Notes: generated from the sequence alone by a model not told the origin. Shown: positions 45,965-57,277, counted from the first letter of the stretch. The stretch: 64,000 bases of DNA from Phlyctochytrium arcticum (GCA_025602905.1 JAHLKI010000004.1:1240001-1304000); one strand, 5' to 3'. A program made the numbers and translations.

Positions 45965-46446
45965 TTGCTGCAGGTTGGCAATGTGGGTGAGCTGCGCGAC
46001 CGTTGGCTCGGGTGGGTTGTGCGAGTTTGTGCGACACTCTGTGCGACGCGACAACGCGACTTGCTTGAGAGAGCGTCGACTGCACATATGCTGGTCCGTT
46101 CAGAGTCGCATAAGCCACCTGCTGCAACCCCCATGCAAATCACGCCACCTGTTGAAGATGCCTCGGCGCTGAAATCCAAAAAATCGCGTCCGAACAAGAG
46201 CTCTGCGCCCCCGCTGATCATGCTCTAAGATTTGCTGTTTGGAAGGAATTGAGGACCTCCGTGCGGCAAGTCATCCACGCAGACAGGAACATTGTCAGAA
46301 ACATGACTCGTCTTACTGGCCCTAGCTTGACCACGGTAAAGGCAAAGTCCGGAAATGTGGCTGCCCAAATTGGCATCAGGAGAGCAAAGTTTTGTGGGAG
46401 GACAGCTGCAAAAATAATGAGGAAGTCGGCCATCAAATACCGGTGA
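45965..46446 (+). other. Possible coding remnant, unknown
   Basis: Two overlapping plus-strand frames could join by a one-base shift near 46220: an upstream part ending MQITPPVEDASALKSKKSR and a downstream RFAVWKELRTSVRQVIHADR with GPSLTTVKAKSGNVAAQIG. The codon-like continuity suggests a former gene, but I recognise no family. Confidence 0.3.
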
Positions 46447-47126
46447 AAAAGTCTGGCCTTCTATTACCTTCTTGGGAGTTTAATCCAACGTGCATTCCAT
46501 CTGGCCATGGAAATAGTTTGCCACACAAAAGTATCAAGTCAGAGGTCAACTGACCTTTTCCCCAGAGAAGTTTCATGACTTTGCTCGAAATGTAAAAATC
46601 GCCAGCCATCCATACACCGTTAGGTGCTAAGAAAGCTTTGGGCATGCAGAATTAGCCTTTTCATGTCAGCCAACGTTTTCATCTTATAGGGCAGCGCGGC
46701 CAAGACATGGAAGTTTTTCAAGGTTCTAGCTTGCGTGCCTGTGCGGAAATGATATAGCTGCTTCTCTTCAAAACTTTCTCGAGATAGGACTTGCTCAAAG
46801 TAAGATTCTGAGCAATCTCCCGTCACTCCAGCTTTTGAGGAGTTGTTCATATTGTTCACTGACTGATGGATCCAATTGAAGTCTATGAAAGGTTGACAAA
46901 GTAGGGGAAGAGGAGTAAGGTCGTTTGAATGAAGTTTAACTGCCAAATTGGCCATTGTGGAAAATGAGGAGAACCGCTCAGAGTTTGACGATCTGGGAGT
47001 TCCATGGACATAGACCATTTTGAAATCATCCATCTTCAGAACCGGAATAGCTTGTGCGCTCTCCATAATCATCTTCTTGATCTCCTTGATCGAAGACTCA
47101 ACAACTTCATTCATTTTGAGTTGCAT
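46433..47126 (-). other. Possible coding remnant, unknown
   Basis: A 168-codon minus-strand frame (47126-46620; VESSIKEIKKMIMESAQ, TRSSNSERF-like region) overlaps a second frame (46645-46433) with GVWMAGDFYISSKVMKLLWG and ILLCGKLFPWPDGMHVGLN. The two would join by one frameshift. No domain is recognised. Confidence 0.3.
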
Positions 47127-47545
47127 GGTCTTTTCTGACCAGCTCAGCTTCAGCGCGGAGAGATATTGCTTTTGATCTCGCTACAGGACCACCGCCAAGT
47201 TGATGAAGAAATGCTTCAGATAATGCATTTGGTTCCCCATGTCCAGTCCCGATGCGCAAATCATAGCAGCAAAGATTACGTCGTGGCATATAGATGTGGT
47301 CTTCCAGTTGTCCCTCAATCCCAAAAATCTGGCTACATTGGTGGCCATTTTAGTTGCATGCAACAGACCAAGTGCCCGGGTCATTCATTGAAGTAGTGCA
47401 ACTACTTTTTGAACATCCTGAGTGCCTCAAATCAAACAGTTCATAGGCCCAATGTGCACCTCACACCAGGTTCTGCATGAAAACAAAAAGTCCCAGGCTG
47501 GGATTTTGCCAAGTGGTTTTCCAAGGAACAAACTGCTATTCGTAC

Positions 47546-47740
47546 CAGTTATACCCCGGCTTGGAGGGCTATTTGGAATAAATAGGGCCACGAGGGACGC
47601 GTCGCAGGCGCCCGAGTGCAGCGACCCTAATCGCCCGAGACCGCAGGTCGAGGGCTATTACGCTGCACGAGTGCGACTGCAGCGGTCCGAGTGGCCCTAT
47701 TTATTCCAAATAGCCCGACCAAAGCAAGGGTGTATAACTG
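47546..47740. repeat. Long hairpin with CAGTTATAC ends and recombinase-like arms
   Basis: CAGTTATAC at 47546 is inverted at 47740, and a 25-bp perfect inverted repeat (GGCTATTTGGAATAAATAGG core) lies inside at 47567-47591 and 47692-47716. Each arm itself contains GGGCTATTT-N5-AAATAG. The flanks ATTCGTAC (47538-47545) and ATTAATAC (47741-47748) match at 6 of 8 positions, resembling an aged 8-bp target duplication. The arms match the palindrome on the far side of the neighbouring recombinase gene (49462-49484). Confidence 0.75.
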
Positions 47741-47834
47741 ATTAATACCACTGGAGGTACTTTTCGAGTGGGTACGACTACAGAAACTATGATATTTGAC
47801 AAACGTCTACAGATACTTCCTAACAAATATAAAT

Positions 47835-49230
47835 CTATCTCTGCTGAATGTTAAAAGTTACGTTGTTGAAGCTACCACCGAAGGTGAACGTAGGGACCGG
47901 TGCAGTCATCGTGTCTCTAACGACCAGGCTCTGATGCTCCTCTCCGACAGCATCCTTTCTGACAATACTACGGTGTTCTTCACTGATGGAGCTTGATATC
48001 GCAATCTGTGACTCGCTACTCCCGGCGACGACGGCAACTGGGTCGCTACTCCCGGCGACGGCAGCAACTTGAGCGACTGTATTACTACACATCGCTGTCA
48101 TTACTGCAATGCGCTTCTCGTCGGTCATCTTATTGTAATGCGAGAGTCCTTCCACACTGCCGTGACCACTGAGCTTCATAGCTGTATCCTGATGGACACC
48201 TGCCTCCAAGATGGCTGTGGTCGCCGTGCTCCGAAACGAATGCGGCACCAACTTACGACCTCTTGGGTCAATCTTTGCACTTTCACATGCAGATTTTACC
48301 CAGGTTGCCATCGTGTTTTTGCCAACTGCACCATTTTTGTACCAATTACCGCTACCGTCAGGTCGAACTCCTTGATAATTAGGGGAAAGAAAGAATTTCT
48401 GATGATCGCAGTTTAAACGTTTGAGAAGGTACTTGTCAACATCTGCCGCGGCAGGTCCAGGTGGAATAACGTTGATTCTAGGTTCACGGCTCCTTGGTTG
48501 TTTTTGTCAACGTGCTTCGTTCGTCGGAAATAGCAACGCCCATTTTCATCAATCTTTCTCTCCAGGTCTTTTAACAACAAGGTCCAGGGGCTCCCACCTC
48601 TCTCGACCAGATATAATGCCACATGGATGTACACGCAATGCAACAAGCCGGCGGGGGTAGACGGATTGCAAAACTGTGAATCCAGTAGGCGTTCCAATTC
48701 CTCCTTCGTGAAGTTGTCGGCGGACTTCGTGCCGGTGTGACCTTCCTGTTGCAGTCGCTTCAGCCGCGCATTGAGAACTTTCTGGGCACCGCTAAACTCC
48801 ACATCACTATGAATATTAAAAGATTCGCCGTCAAGCTCTCTGAGCTCTTTGAAATAGCGACCCATAGCACCGTAGCATATGTTTAGACTCGAATCTTTGA
48901 GTTCTTGCTGATTTTGCTGACGAACTTGGCTAATAAACTGCTCCATATGATGATTAAGTTCTTTTTTAGATACCGTTGCATCGTCGAAATTTTCAGGCAG
49001 GCAGCTCTTGTACACCTCCCATTTCCTGACCCATGTATTGGTGCTCGCTTGCGTATTCCCTTTTCGGTATGTTTCCTTCATCGCCGAAATTTCTTCCTGA
49101 GGGACTTGTCAGTACGGTCTGTCGCTGTTCTCCGAGACTTCTACCGCTGAGATAGGGCGTTTAAGAGGTACAGTGGTTCGCTGGGCTGCAGGTCCAGGTA
49201 CTAGAGGGATCTCATCTTCTTCCGAATCCA
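47835..49230 (-). pseudogene. Crypton-like tyrosine recombinase (DUF3504/ZMYM-QRICH1-like type)
   Basis: The main frame starts at 49081 (MKETYRKGNTQASTNTWV) and continues upstream to ~49230 through one TGA at 49111-49109. The N-terminal core-binding part has WVRKWEVYKSCLPENF and LNICYGAMGRYFKELREL. The catalytic part has LYLVERGGSPWTLLLKDLER (first Arg), then after a frameshift near 48490 the frame VDKYLLKRLNCDHQKFFLSP, WYKNGAVGKNTMATWVK, VPHSFRSTATTAILEAG (H-x-x-R), AMKLSGHGSVEGLSHYNKM (His and Tyr). The tail is Ser/Ala-rich. This is a different recombinase clade from the GCR1_C Cryptons at 7-10 and 60-62 kb. Palindromic sites flank it on both sides. Confidence 0.8.
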
Positions 49231-49461
49231 ATTTTTTTCACGCGTCTGATTGGCAGGTTGCGCGCTCTTTGTTAAAATGGGCCCTGCAGGTCGGGCAGGA
49301 AGACGAAGCGTGAGTCTGGGCATAGGTTATGGTGGTAATAGGATGGGTTTGGGAGAAGAGATTGAGATGATCTAGATCGCGGAGATCGCGGGGCGATTTT
49401 GTCGCTTTTCTTTGCAACGGAATTACATGACTTTGCCGCCACTTAGCGTGACTTTGCCACA

Positions 49462-49505
49462 GGGCTATTTCAGTGAAATAGCCCTGCTCGTTGCTAAAAT
49501 AGCCC
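49462..49505. repeat. Palindromic candidate recombination site plus half-site
   Basis: GGGCTATTT-CAGTG-AAATAGCCC occupies 49462-49484 as a perfect 9-bp inverted repeat with a 5-bp spacer. A further half-site AAATAGCCC lies at 49497-49505. The arrangement equals that of the sites at 47566-47588 and 47694-47716 on the other side of the recombinase gene. Confidence 0.8.
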
Positions 49506-49792
49506 TGTGCTGGGACATGGCTGTGCCCAGATCCGCCTGACTGTGCCGATGTGCGCGTCTCTTTTCTTGACTGTGCCCCCAGGTTTATTTGAGTTTGAAA
49601 AGCACTCAAGAAATAGTACCACCTGTGGTATTATGCAGATTTCTATACTTGGATCATGTGCAGGGCAAAACTTCAAGAGAAAACAACGGCATTTTATGAG
49701 TAGTTGTGCTGCACCTGCGTACCGTGAATGACTGTGCCTCCCGGCATAATTGAAATGCTATTTGGTGCAATCTATAAAGTATAATAGCAATG

Positions 49793-49971
49793 TGTTGTGA
49801 ACCAAGTTCCACGCGGATCCAAAACCCCATTAGTGTAGTCATAGTAACACAGATTGTGGGACAGAAGGGTTTTGGCGGGATCGCTCACACACACAGGAGA
49901 GTAGGACGGATAAGGGATTTTCATCCATCCATCTGTACAATAAGCATAACCTACATCGAAGAACCAAGAAC
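49793..49971 (+). repeat. 5' LTR of the copia element
   Basis: Begins TGTTGTGAACCAAGTTCCAC and shares ~97% identity with 54676-54854. The shared sequence ends at GAACCAAGAAC; what follows (CAGTTCATTC) differs from the 3' flank. Confidence 0.9.
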
Positions 49972-50059
49972 CAGTTCATTCTACGTCATCAGCACCAGCT
50001 CTAGCTGCGCTAAAGCTTTTCAGAAATTCCCACGCCATTTCAGCATTCGGAATTTCAAC

Positions 50060-52150
50060 ATGTCCGGACCTCGCCTTTTATTCGACCAATTGAAGCCCGA
50101 TGGTTCCAACTATACAGAATGGAACACTTGCCTAATGAATGCTATGTACCGAGAATATGCACACCGCGCACTCATTGACAGTTTCCAGCCAAACATTAAC
50201 AAGAAAGAAGACTGTCAACTTGTTGGAACGGCCCATGGCATTCTTTTTCAGCACCTATCCCCGGCCTTGAGAGCCGAGTACCGAACTGAAATAAACCCCT
50301 CGATCATTTATCTCGCCATCCAAAAACAATTCGAAAGACTGATGGCAATTCGGGAACAGTCATTGACGACAGCGTTCGGTAATCTACGATACGACAAATT
50401 CAAGAGTGTTATCGACTACCACACGCACGTACGCAAGCTAGTTTCGCATCTAAATGCCATTCAAAAGACAATGCTCACCTCGGACTAAATGTTAATCAAC
50501 AAAACCATCTCCACCATGGGCACGAAAAATTCCGAAATGATCCACCACATGCGAGACAGAAAGCACGCGACCTTCAATGATCTTGTGAAGGACCGCTACG
50601 AGCAAGAGGAGTACATCTCAGCGGCTCGGGAAACCAAGAAGCGCCGCCCCTTGGGTTCCATGCGAGTCAGAGAGTTAGAATTGTCGGCCGAGGTCAACGT
50701 GGTGGAAAACAACAACCACAACAAAGGAAACAACCAACGCAATAAGAAGTTTACCAAGCCTCGCCCCGCCCCTTATCCAACCAAAGCCAGCTCCAGTGAT
50801 GGAACCATTTGTGGCAAGTGCGGCCGATCCAACCATGCAACAAAGGACTGCGATGCGAGGGGTTACGTGCTGGAGGTCTACCAACGTGCCCTGAAGGCTG
50901 AAGCAAAGATCAAGGAACTACAAGGAAACGCTAAGGCCGCCACCCCTGAGACGAACTTTATGGACATAGGCGATATTGACTCTGAATTATTCGACGTCGA
51001 AAGCCATATGCTGGAAGTCGAGGCCCACCTGCTCGATCAACCCCCCATCGACGATGAATCTCTGATCCTCATCGACTCATGCACGACCCATACCATTTTG
51101 CGAGACCGGGACCTTTTTAGAAGCATTAAGGCCCAATCCACGCCAACCAAGACAATCATTGGAAAAGGGACAATTGCCAAAGGATACGGACGCGCAAACA
51201 TTGCGCTAAACAACGTCCAAATCAAAATCCCTACAGCAATTTATGCCCCCAAGGCATCCCGAAACTTGATTTCCTTCGCGGACCTGCGCAAAAACAAGAT
51301 TCATATGCGCACTGAAGTTCGTGAGGGCGTGGAAGGCCTTGTCCTTACTCGCGAAGGGGGGGTAGAAGTAGCATGGTGTGAGACTCTCCCTAGTGGACTG
51401 TACGTAGCATCCTTGAATAAAATTACTGTCTCCGCGTACATGACTGACCACAACATACATATAAAACGGGAGCTAATCAAGCTTTTCCATGATCGACTGG
51501 GTCACCCCAGAGACACTATGCTACGAAAAATGATCAACTCGACAACTGGAATGCCTTTCCAACAACGCCACCTACCACGACCGGAAGAAAAACAGCTCCT
51601 AGGCCCGTGCGATCCATGCGCAGCAGGAAAACTCATTCGCCACCCCATCAAGACGACTGGGACAAAACCAAAGACGTTCCTGTCGCTCCTAAGCGTTGAT
51701 ACCTGCGGCCCTATCTACCCTCTATCTGGTCCACACAAATATTTCATGGTCATCAACGACGGCACCTTCCATTTTGACAACGTGTTCCTACTACCCTCCA
51801 AGGACCACAGTTTTGCAAAATTAATGGAACACATCCTGTTCCTTCGCACGGAATATCCCGACTATCCAATTCAAAAGATTAGGATGGACAATGCACCGGA
51901 ATTAGCATCGGCTACGTTCGAAAAATTTTGCGCAGGCAACGGCATCAAACTCCAAACATCAGTCAAGTACAAACATGGACAAAACGGCGCCGCCGAAGGC
52001 CTGGTCAAAAGGATCCAGATGCTCGCCCGTCCGATGCTCATGCAGTCAAACCTACCTCTATCCGCCTGGGGTTGGGCAGTTCCCCACGCCGGAGCCTTAT
52101 TAAAGTATCACCTTCCGGCCAAGATACCCAAACACCATACGAATACGTGA
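50060..52150 (+). pseudogene. Copia gag, protease and integrase
   Basis: Gag starts MSGPRLLFDQLKPDGSNY and runs to a TAA at 50486-50488. The same frame continues immediately (MLINKTISTMGTKNSE), so a single in-frame stop splits gag. A CCHC knuckle CGKCGRSNHATKDC lies near 50810. The protease motif is LILIDSCTTHTIL near 51065, the GAG-pre-integrase motif FHDRLGHPRDTML near 51490 with CDPCAAGKLIRH, and integrase shows LSVDTCGPIYPLSG, KIRMDNAPELAS and HGQNGAAEGLVKR (D, D, E). The usual DNGGE is DNAPE here. The frame is lost by a shift near 52110. Confidence 0.85.
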
Positions 52151-54544
52151 AGGGACGCACGCCTGACATCAATCATCTTCGTATCTTCGAATTTGCCGTT
52201 TACATACCCATTTCCAAAGAGACAAGGAACTCGAAGATGGGGACACAACGTCGCCGCGGGATATACGTAGGTTTCAACTCACCGTCAATCATACGCTACC
52301 TCGATATCGCGAGCGGCCTTCCATTTTTTGCAAGTTTCCGCGATTGTGAATTCAACGAAAATGTGTTTCCATGCTTGGAGGACACCGCCAACATCGAGCC
52401 ACTACAACCAAAATCTCGGAAAACAACTTTCGACTTCTCGTGGCCGACACACATTCCTCAATCTAACCCCAATCCAGGACTTGGCGAGAGACTATTGTAG
52501 TTCTGGAAGTCGTCCACCTCAGAAATATCGCGAAACGTCTACCGGATGCATTCGAGGCTACCAAGGAGGTTCTCAACACACACGCTCAGAAGGACAAGAC
52601 TTTCCCCGTCGCGATCAGCGCATATACAGCACCTGCGAATCAGACCGCCAATCCAAAGCGCAAAAGAGGGCGCCCACTTGGGTCCAAAAACAAGAAGTCC
52701 CGCACAGTCCAAGACACGAATGCAGGCACGGAGACAACTCAGGAACCTCAACCGCCCAACGAAACAGCTGCAGTTCATATCCCAGAAGCCGAAGAAGAGA
52801 TCGAGGAAATTCTTTCCCCTGAAGTGATGATGGCTGCAATCAACAACGCGGAAGAAGCAGCGTATCAATTCGAAAACGACGTCCCGATTCCAAAGACATA
52901 TCAGGAGGCCGTCAACTCACCACAAGGAAAGCAATGGAAAGAGGCCATTCATGCCGAGCTCAGGAGTTGCATTCGGAGTGGTGTATTCAGAAAGCCACAA
53001 GAAACACCTCCCGGCATTAGGCCACTGCGTCCGAAATGGGTTTTCGCCGTGAAGAGGAATGCCGACGGCGACATAGTCAGATTCAAAGCCAGATTGGTGA
53101 TTATGGGAAATCGTCAGGTGGAAGGAATTGACTACACGTTCACCTATGCCCCCGTCATCGACTCAACAACATACCGCTGGCTCATCGCTTTCACAGTTCA
53201 GAATCTTCTAGTCATGCATCAGATGGACGTAGTCTCTACGGCAATTTACAAGAGAAAATATTCATGACTGTCCCCGAGGGCCTAACCACACAAGCGAGCA
53301 AACCCAATACAAGCATACAACTGGTTCGCGCGGTATATGGACTAAAGCAAGCCGGGCTGGTATGGTACAAACGACTATCCAAATACCTAATCAAACATGG
53401 TTTCGTAATATTGCCTCGATGCCCGTGCGTGTTCATCTATCGCGACAGATCCACTTTTGCAGTCGTATCCGTATACGTAGACGACATTAACATCATCGGA
53501 ACAACAGCCTCAATCAAAAAAGCAACAGCCCTCCTCGCCAGTGAGTTCGAGATGAAACAATTGGGCCAAACAAGCTTCTGCATCGGCCTACAAGTCGAAT
53601 ACAAAGCAGAAGGAGTCCTCGTCCACCAAACAACATACATCCGGCGCATGCTGAAGCGATTCAACATGCAAGATGCCACAGTCCAAAAGTACCCCATGGT
53701 TGTGCGACGCCTTACAGCTGACCAGGACCATTTGCGAGCGGCAGAACCAATGGAGGACATCTTGGGGGAAGAGTACCCATACTTCTCAGACATAGGAGCC
53801 CTGATGTACCCGTCCATCATGACGCGTCCCGACATCTCGTTTGCGGTAAGCTGCCTTGCGCGGTTTTCTCACGCTCCAACAATCAGACATTGGAAGGCCG
53901 TCAAACACCTGATGAGATATCTGCGGTACACAGAGGACTTGGGGTTACTCTTCCGCTGGCCCCATAGACGGTCTGCTGCTCAGGGGGAGGACACAGACAT
54001 TGATGGCAGCCGTAGATGTTCAAACAACGGACTTGTAGGTTTCGTCGACGCTGGATACCAATCAGACACATCCAGATGTAAGTCACAATCAGGCTATGTT
54101 TTTACGTACAATGGTACTGCAATTTCTTGGCGTTCTACAAAACAGACCATTGTTGCCACATCCTCCGCGGAGGCGGAAATCATTGCACTGGACACTGCCG
54201 CTAAGGAATGCATTCACCTACGCGAAACCACTTCTTGGATCAACACAACGTGCGGTCTCCCAGCAACAAAGGAACCAACAATCATGTACAAAGATAACCA
54301 AGCTGTTATTGCCCAGATGAAAGCAGGCTACATCAGAACTGAAAGGATCAAGCACATCGACCCGAAGTATTTCCATACGAAGGAGCTCATCGAATCAAAG
54401 CAAATTGACATCCAATACGTCTCTTCAACAAACAACCTTGCGGACATTTTCACCAAAGCGGTCAACTCTACTAAGCATTGGAAATTACTTCCCAGGCTTG
54501 GAATGGCTCGGCTCTCATCACTATCTGAACACGAGGCACCCTAG
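52110..54544 (+). pseudogene. Copia integrase tail with AT-hook, RT and RNase H
   Basis: Frame two (52110-52500) gives the integrase tail YEYVKGRTPDINHLRIFE and GIYVGFNSPSIIRYLD. After a shift near 52490 the linker carries an AT-hook-like KRKRGRPLGSKNKK near 52660. RT begins with TYQEAVNSPQGKQWKEAI and PKWVFAVKRNADGD. Motif A is damaged near 53230: MDVVSTAIYKRK replaces the expected MDV.TA.LYG because of a small frame-disrupting deletion. The frame from 53264 has VRAVYGLKQAGLVWYKRL, SVYVDDINIIG, MTRPDISFAVSCLARF and RNase H (GFVDAGYQSDTSRCKSQSGY, SSAEAEIIALDTAAKECI, NNLADIFTKAV), ending at 54544. Confidence 0.85.
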
Positions 54545-54675
54545 GTCGTACTCTTTCCCATGGGACGGTTTCCTCCTCCAAGAGGTTTACTGTACGCCCA
54601 TGGGTTTTGACGAGGCGACAGCAACATACAACACATCTTGCCAACTCACGCATCGAAGCTCCCAATCAGGGGGAG

Positions 54676-54854
54676 TGTCGTGAACCAAGTTCCACGCAGA
54701 TCCAAAACCCCATTAGTGTAGTCATAGTAACACAGATTGTGGGACAGAAGGGTTTTGGCGGGATCGCTCACACAGACAGGAGAGTAGGACGAATAAGGGA
54801 TTTCCATCCATCCATCTGTACAATAAGCATAACCTACATCAAAGAACCAAGAAC
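54676..54854 (+). repeat. 3' LTR of the copia element
   Basis: Begins TGTCGTGAACCAAGTTCCAC directly after a polypurine tract and ends at GAACCAAGAAC, matching the 5' LTR length exactly. Confidence 0.9.
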
Positions 54855-54857
54855 TGT

Positions 54858-55415
54858 GTCCCATGTGATCTGTTCGGACACTGTTGCTCCCGCCGCGAGT
54901 CCCGCGACTTGGTATATTTGGGCAAATCCTCGAGGCCGTAGGCCGAGTCCCAAAGCCCAGTTTGCAAATCATGAGCGTGGGAAAACACATTGCATCTTGG
55001 CATGGCAGTTGGTAAGTGATGGAGGGCCTTGAGTTGAAATCTCTGGGCAAATTCTCGAGGCCAAGGCTGAGTCTCAATGCCATATACATCTTGGCATGGC
55101 CTGAGCGAGGGAAAAAAGATGGCATCTTGGCATGGCCATTTGGGAGTGATGGAGGGAACAAGTATTCATGGTGGGATGGCGTCGCCTGGGCGGGTATTGC
55201 ACACAGCCTTGATTTCCAAAGCCAACCCAATATGGTAGGGGGATTTGCAGCCATGGTTTTAGAGGAGCGCTCAATGGAATTGGCAGTGAGAATGACCAGG
55301 GGCATTCTGTATATGGAACCTCTGCCATTTTTTTGCAGACTTCCTCTGTGTTTGGTTTACATTCGTCTCTGTAATGGGCTTAGCCCCATACCTGGCATAT
55401 CCTCGTTGATACGGA
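54858..55415 (-). repeat. Dispersed repeat, copy B
   Basis: Reverse-complement match to 16116-16665, with the same internal CATCTTGGCATGGCC and GGCCGAGTCCCAAAG repetition. It begins within a few bases of the copia 3' LTR end, so the copia probably inserted at or next to its end. Open frames here are not genes. Confidence 0.8.
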
Positions 55416-56020
55416 AAAGGGGACAGATGTAAAGAGCGAACTTCCGGGAACGGAACAGATCCAAATGAAAGGTGAAAACATGGGAATTTGGGGAACATCA
55501 AAATGGGATAAACAATTCATATAACATTCTGGAAATTCAGGAAATCAGCGAATTTAGCGGAGAAATGGGTGATGTAAGTAAACAGGGTAACTGTGCCGAG
55601 CCCAAGGACCGCGCCACAAAGCTTAACACCTGAACCATTTTGTCACGGACCCCCAGACCCCCCTTACAACTCTGGACAAACTACACTCCCAAACTTGCAA
55701 ATGTTGAGGAGATATTTGCACCAACATTGTGGCAATACAAATAGTCATTAATCATCGTCAATGTTGATGCAATCTTCGGGCATTTAAATATCTCCTAGTT
55801 GTTGACCGTTACATGTTGCATGAAGTTGGAGACCAACATTCAGGCAGTACAGTATGAGTGAATACTGATCTTGAGACAATACTGGTTTTGACCATGCCTC
55901 AGGCCAGAAGTAAAGATTGTGTCGAGCTTGTTTCAACCATGCCTCAGGCCAAAAGTAAAGATTGTCTCGAGATTGATCTAATATTGTATTATGATGGAGA
56001 AGCACTACATATCACTACGC
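55416..56020. other. Spacer with a two-copy 45-bp tandem repeat
   Basis: Noncoding. The unit starting ACCATGCCTCAGGCC occurs at 55891 and 55936 (period 45 bp, one or two mismatches). It lies just beyond the end of the accessory gene of the second KDZ element and could be subterminal sequence of that element. Confidence 0.5.
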
Positions 56021-56024
56021 TACT

Positions 56025-57277
56025 CTATTCACTATCAGAGGCATTCCCCCCCTCAGTCTCGCCTTGATTGCCACCCTCAGTACCGCCGTTGTTTACGCCG
56101 TTGCTTTCACCTGAGTAATGAACCATATCGTCCGTCACAATGTCATCAGTCTCGCTATAAGATAGATGGAAAGTTAAGATCAACACATCCAATCAATGAA
56201 CATTTCAATATACTCATACCATGCAAGGGCCTCAGGTTCCTGGCCATCGAACTGCTTCAACACATTTGAGACGCTTTCCCAGAAATTGGAGGAAGATCTC
56301 TCCTTAGCAGTTAGCAAGTTGATAGGCCAGCGCTAGAAAGTGTTCTTAGCGTGACATCGCGTAAGAGAAAAACCACGATGCAGTCTTACCAAAATCGCTG
56401 TCTGGGTCCTTTGTTCTGGGGTGTACTCCTTCCCATACACTTTGACCACCAGGTCGTCCAGGAACAAGTTGCTAACCTTCGTGCCTTTGGGAACCAATGC
56501 GGACTTCATCTTGTTCTTGGCTTGCGTTAGTTGGACCCCAACCGCGGTTTGAACCGTTTGATACACCGAGGGGACGGATTTGAGTTGGGGCGACACTCCC
56601 AATCCATCGTCAAAGATCAAGTCGGTGATCGGCTTGGAATCCTTGGTAAAGCTCTTTTTGAAGGCATTCATGCAGCTTTTCTTCGCTTCTCCTTTGATGT
56701 TGGCCTGTCTGATGGTGAGTATCTAGGTATGAGGTATGGGGTCGGAAAAGTATATGAGACTTACTTTAAGATTGGGAGTAATCTCCCAGTTCTCATACTC
56801 GGAGGCTTCAGCGCGCCTGCTCCTTCCATCCATTTCCTGGATGTCCAGAAAGAGGGTCAAGAGCTGCTCTCCCAAGCTCTTGGTAGCAAAATGGTGGCCG
56901 GCCTCTGTAAGGCTACGATCCGCGTCGCGGCGCGTGAGAATATTCGCAACCTGGTCGTGAGACAAAAGGATGCCATTCGGGGGATTGGTGGTAAATGGAT
57001 TTTGGCTGCCGGTTCCGTTGAGACCAGCGGCAGGGGTATCGCCACGGGTACGAACGGGACTCTCCAAATCCTAAGAGGAACAGATATTAGCATGTGAAAA
57101 AAATAAAAATACCATTGTATATAGCACACTTACATCGGACTGGGATTTGGTTCGCCTTCTCTTTTGGGCACTGGCGGCTTGGGCAGCCATCATTCGTTCC
57201 AAGAAGCTTGAACCCTGTCGAGTGTTAGAACTGCCAGAACTGCCGGAATTGGCGTCGTTTCCTTGACCAGAGCGCAT
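56025..57277 (-). CDS. KDZ-associated accessory protein (family B), second copy
   Basis: I infer five exons: 57277-~57135, ~57072-56763, ~56708-56393, ~56334-56223 and ~56159-56025, joined by short GT-AG introns. The protein starts MRSGQGNDANSGSSGSSN, has QKRRRTKSQSDD (basic), a helical region (SLGEQLLTLFLDIQEMDG), then MNAFKKSFTKDSKPITDLIF, SVYQTVQTAVGVQLTQAKNK, LFLDDLVVKVYGKEYTPEQR, NFWESVSNVLKQFDGQEPE and an acidic Gly/Asn-rich tail ending ASDSE. No stop interrupts this model. It aligns in its second half with the gene at 42447-43677. No named domain is recognised; roles in DNA binding or transposase partnering are guesses. Confidence 0.65.

Larger units (their letters stand above)
49793..54854 (+). 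mobile_element. Ty1/copia LTR retrotransposon, nearly complete
   Basis: Two 179-bp LTRs (49793-49971 and 54676-54854) flank a gag-pol region in standard copia order: gag, protease, integrase, RT, RNase H. By eye the LTRs differ at about six sites, five of them transitions. The polypurine-like AATCAGGGGGAG sits directly before the 3' LTR. I see no matching 5-bp target duplication, and the 3' LTR abuts a dispersed repeat. Confidence 0.9.

Noticed and set aside
54646..55305. 219-codon minus-strand frame
   Set aside because: It runs through the LTR and the dispersed repeat; the same repeat copy at 16 kb gives different frames, so coding is unlikely.
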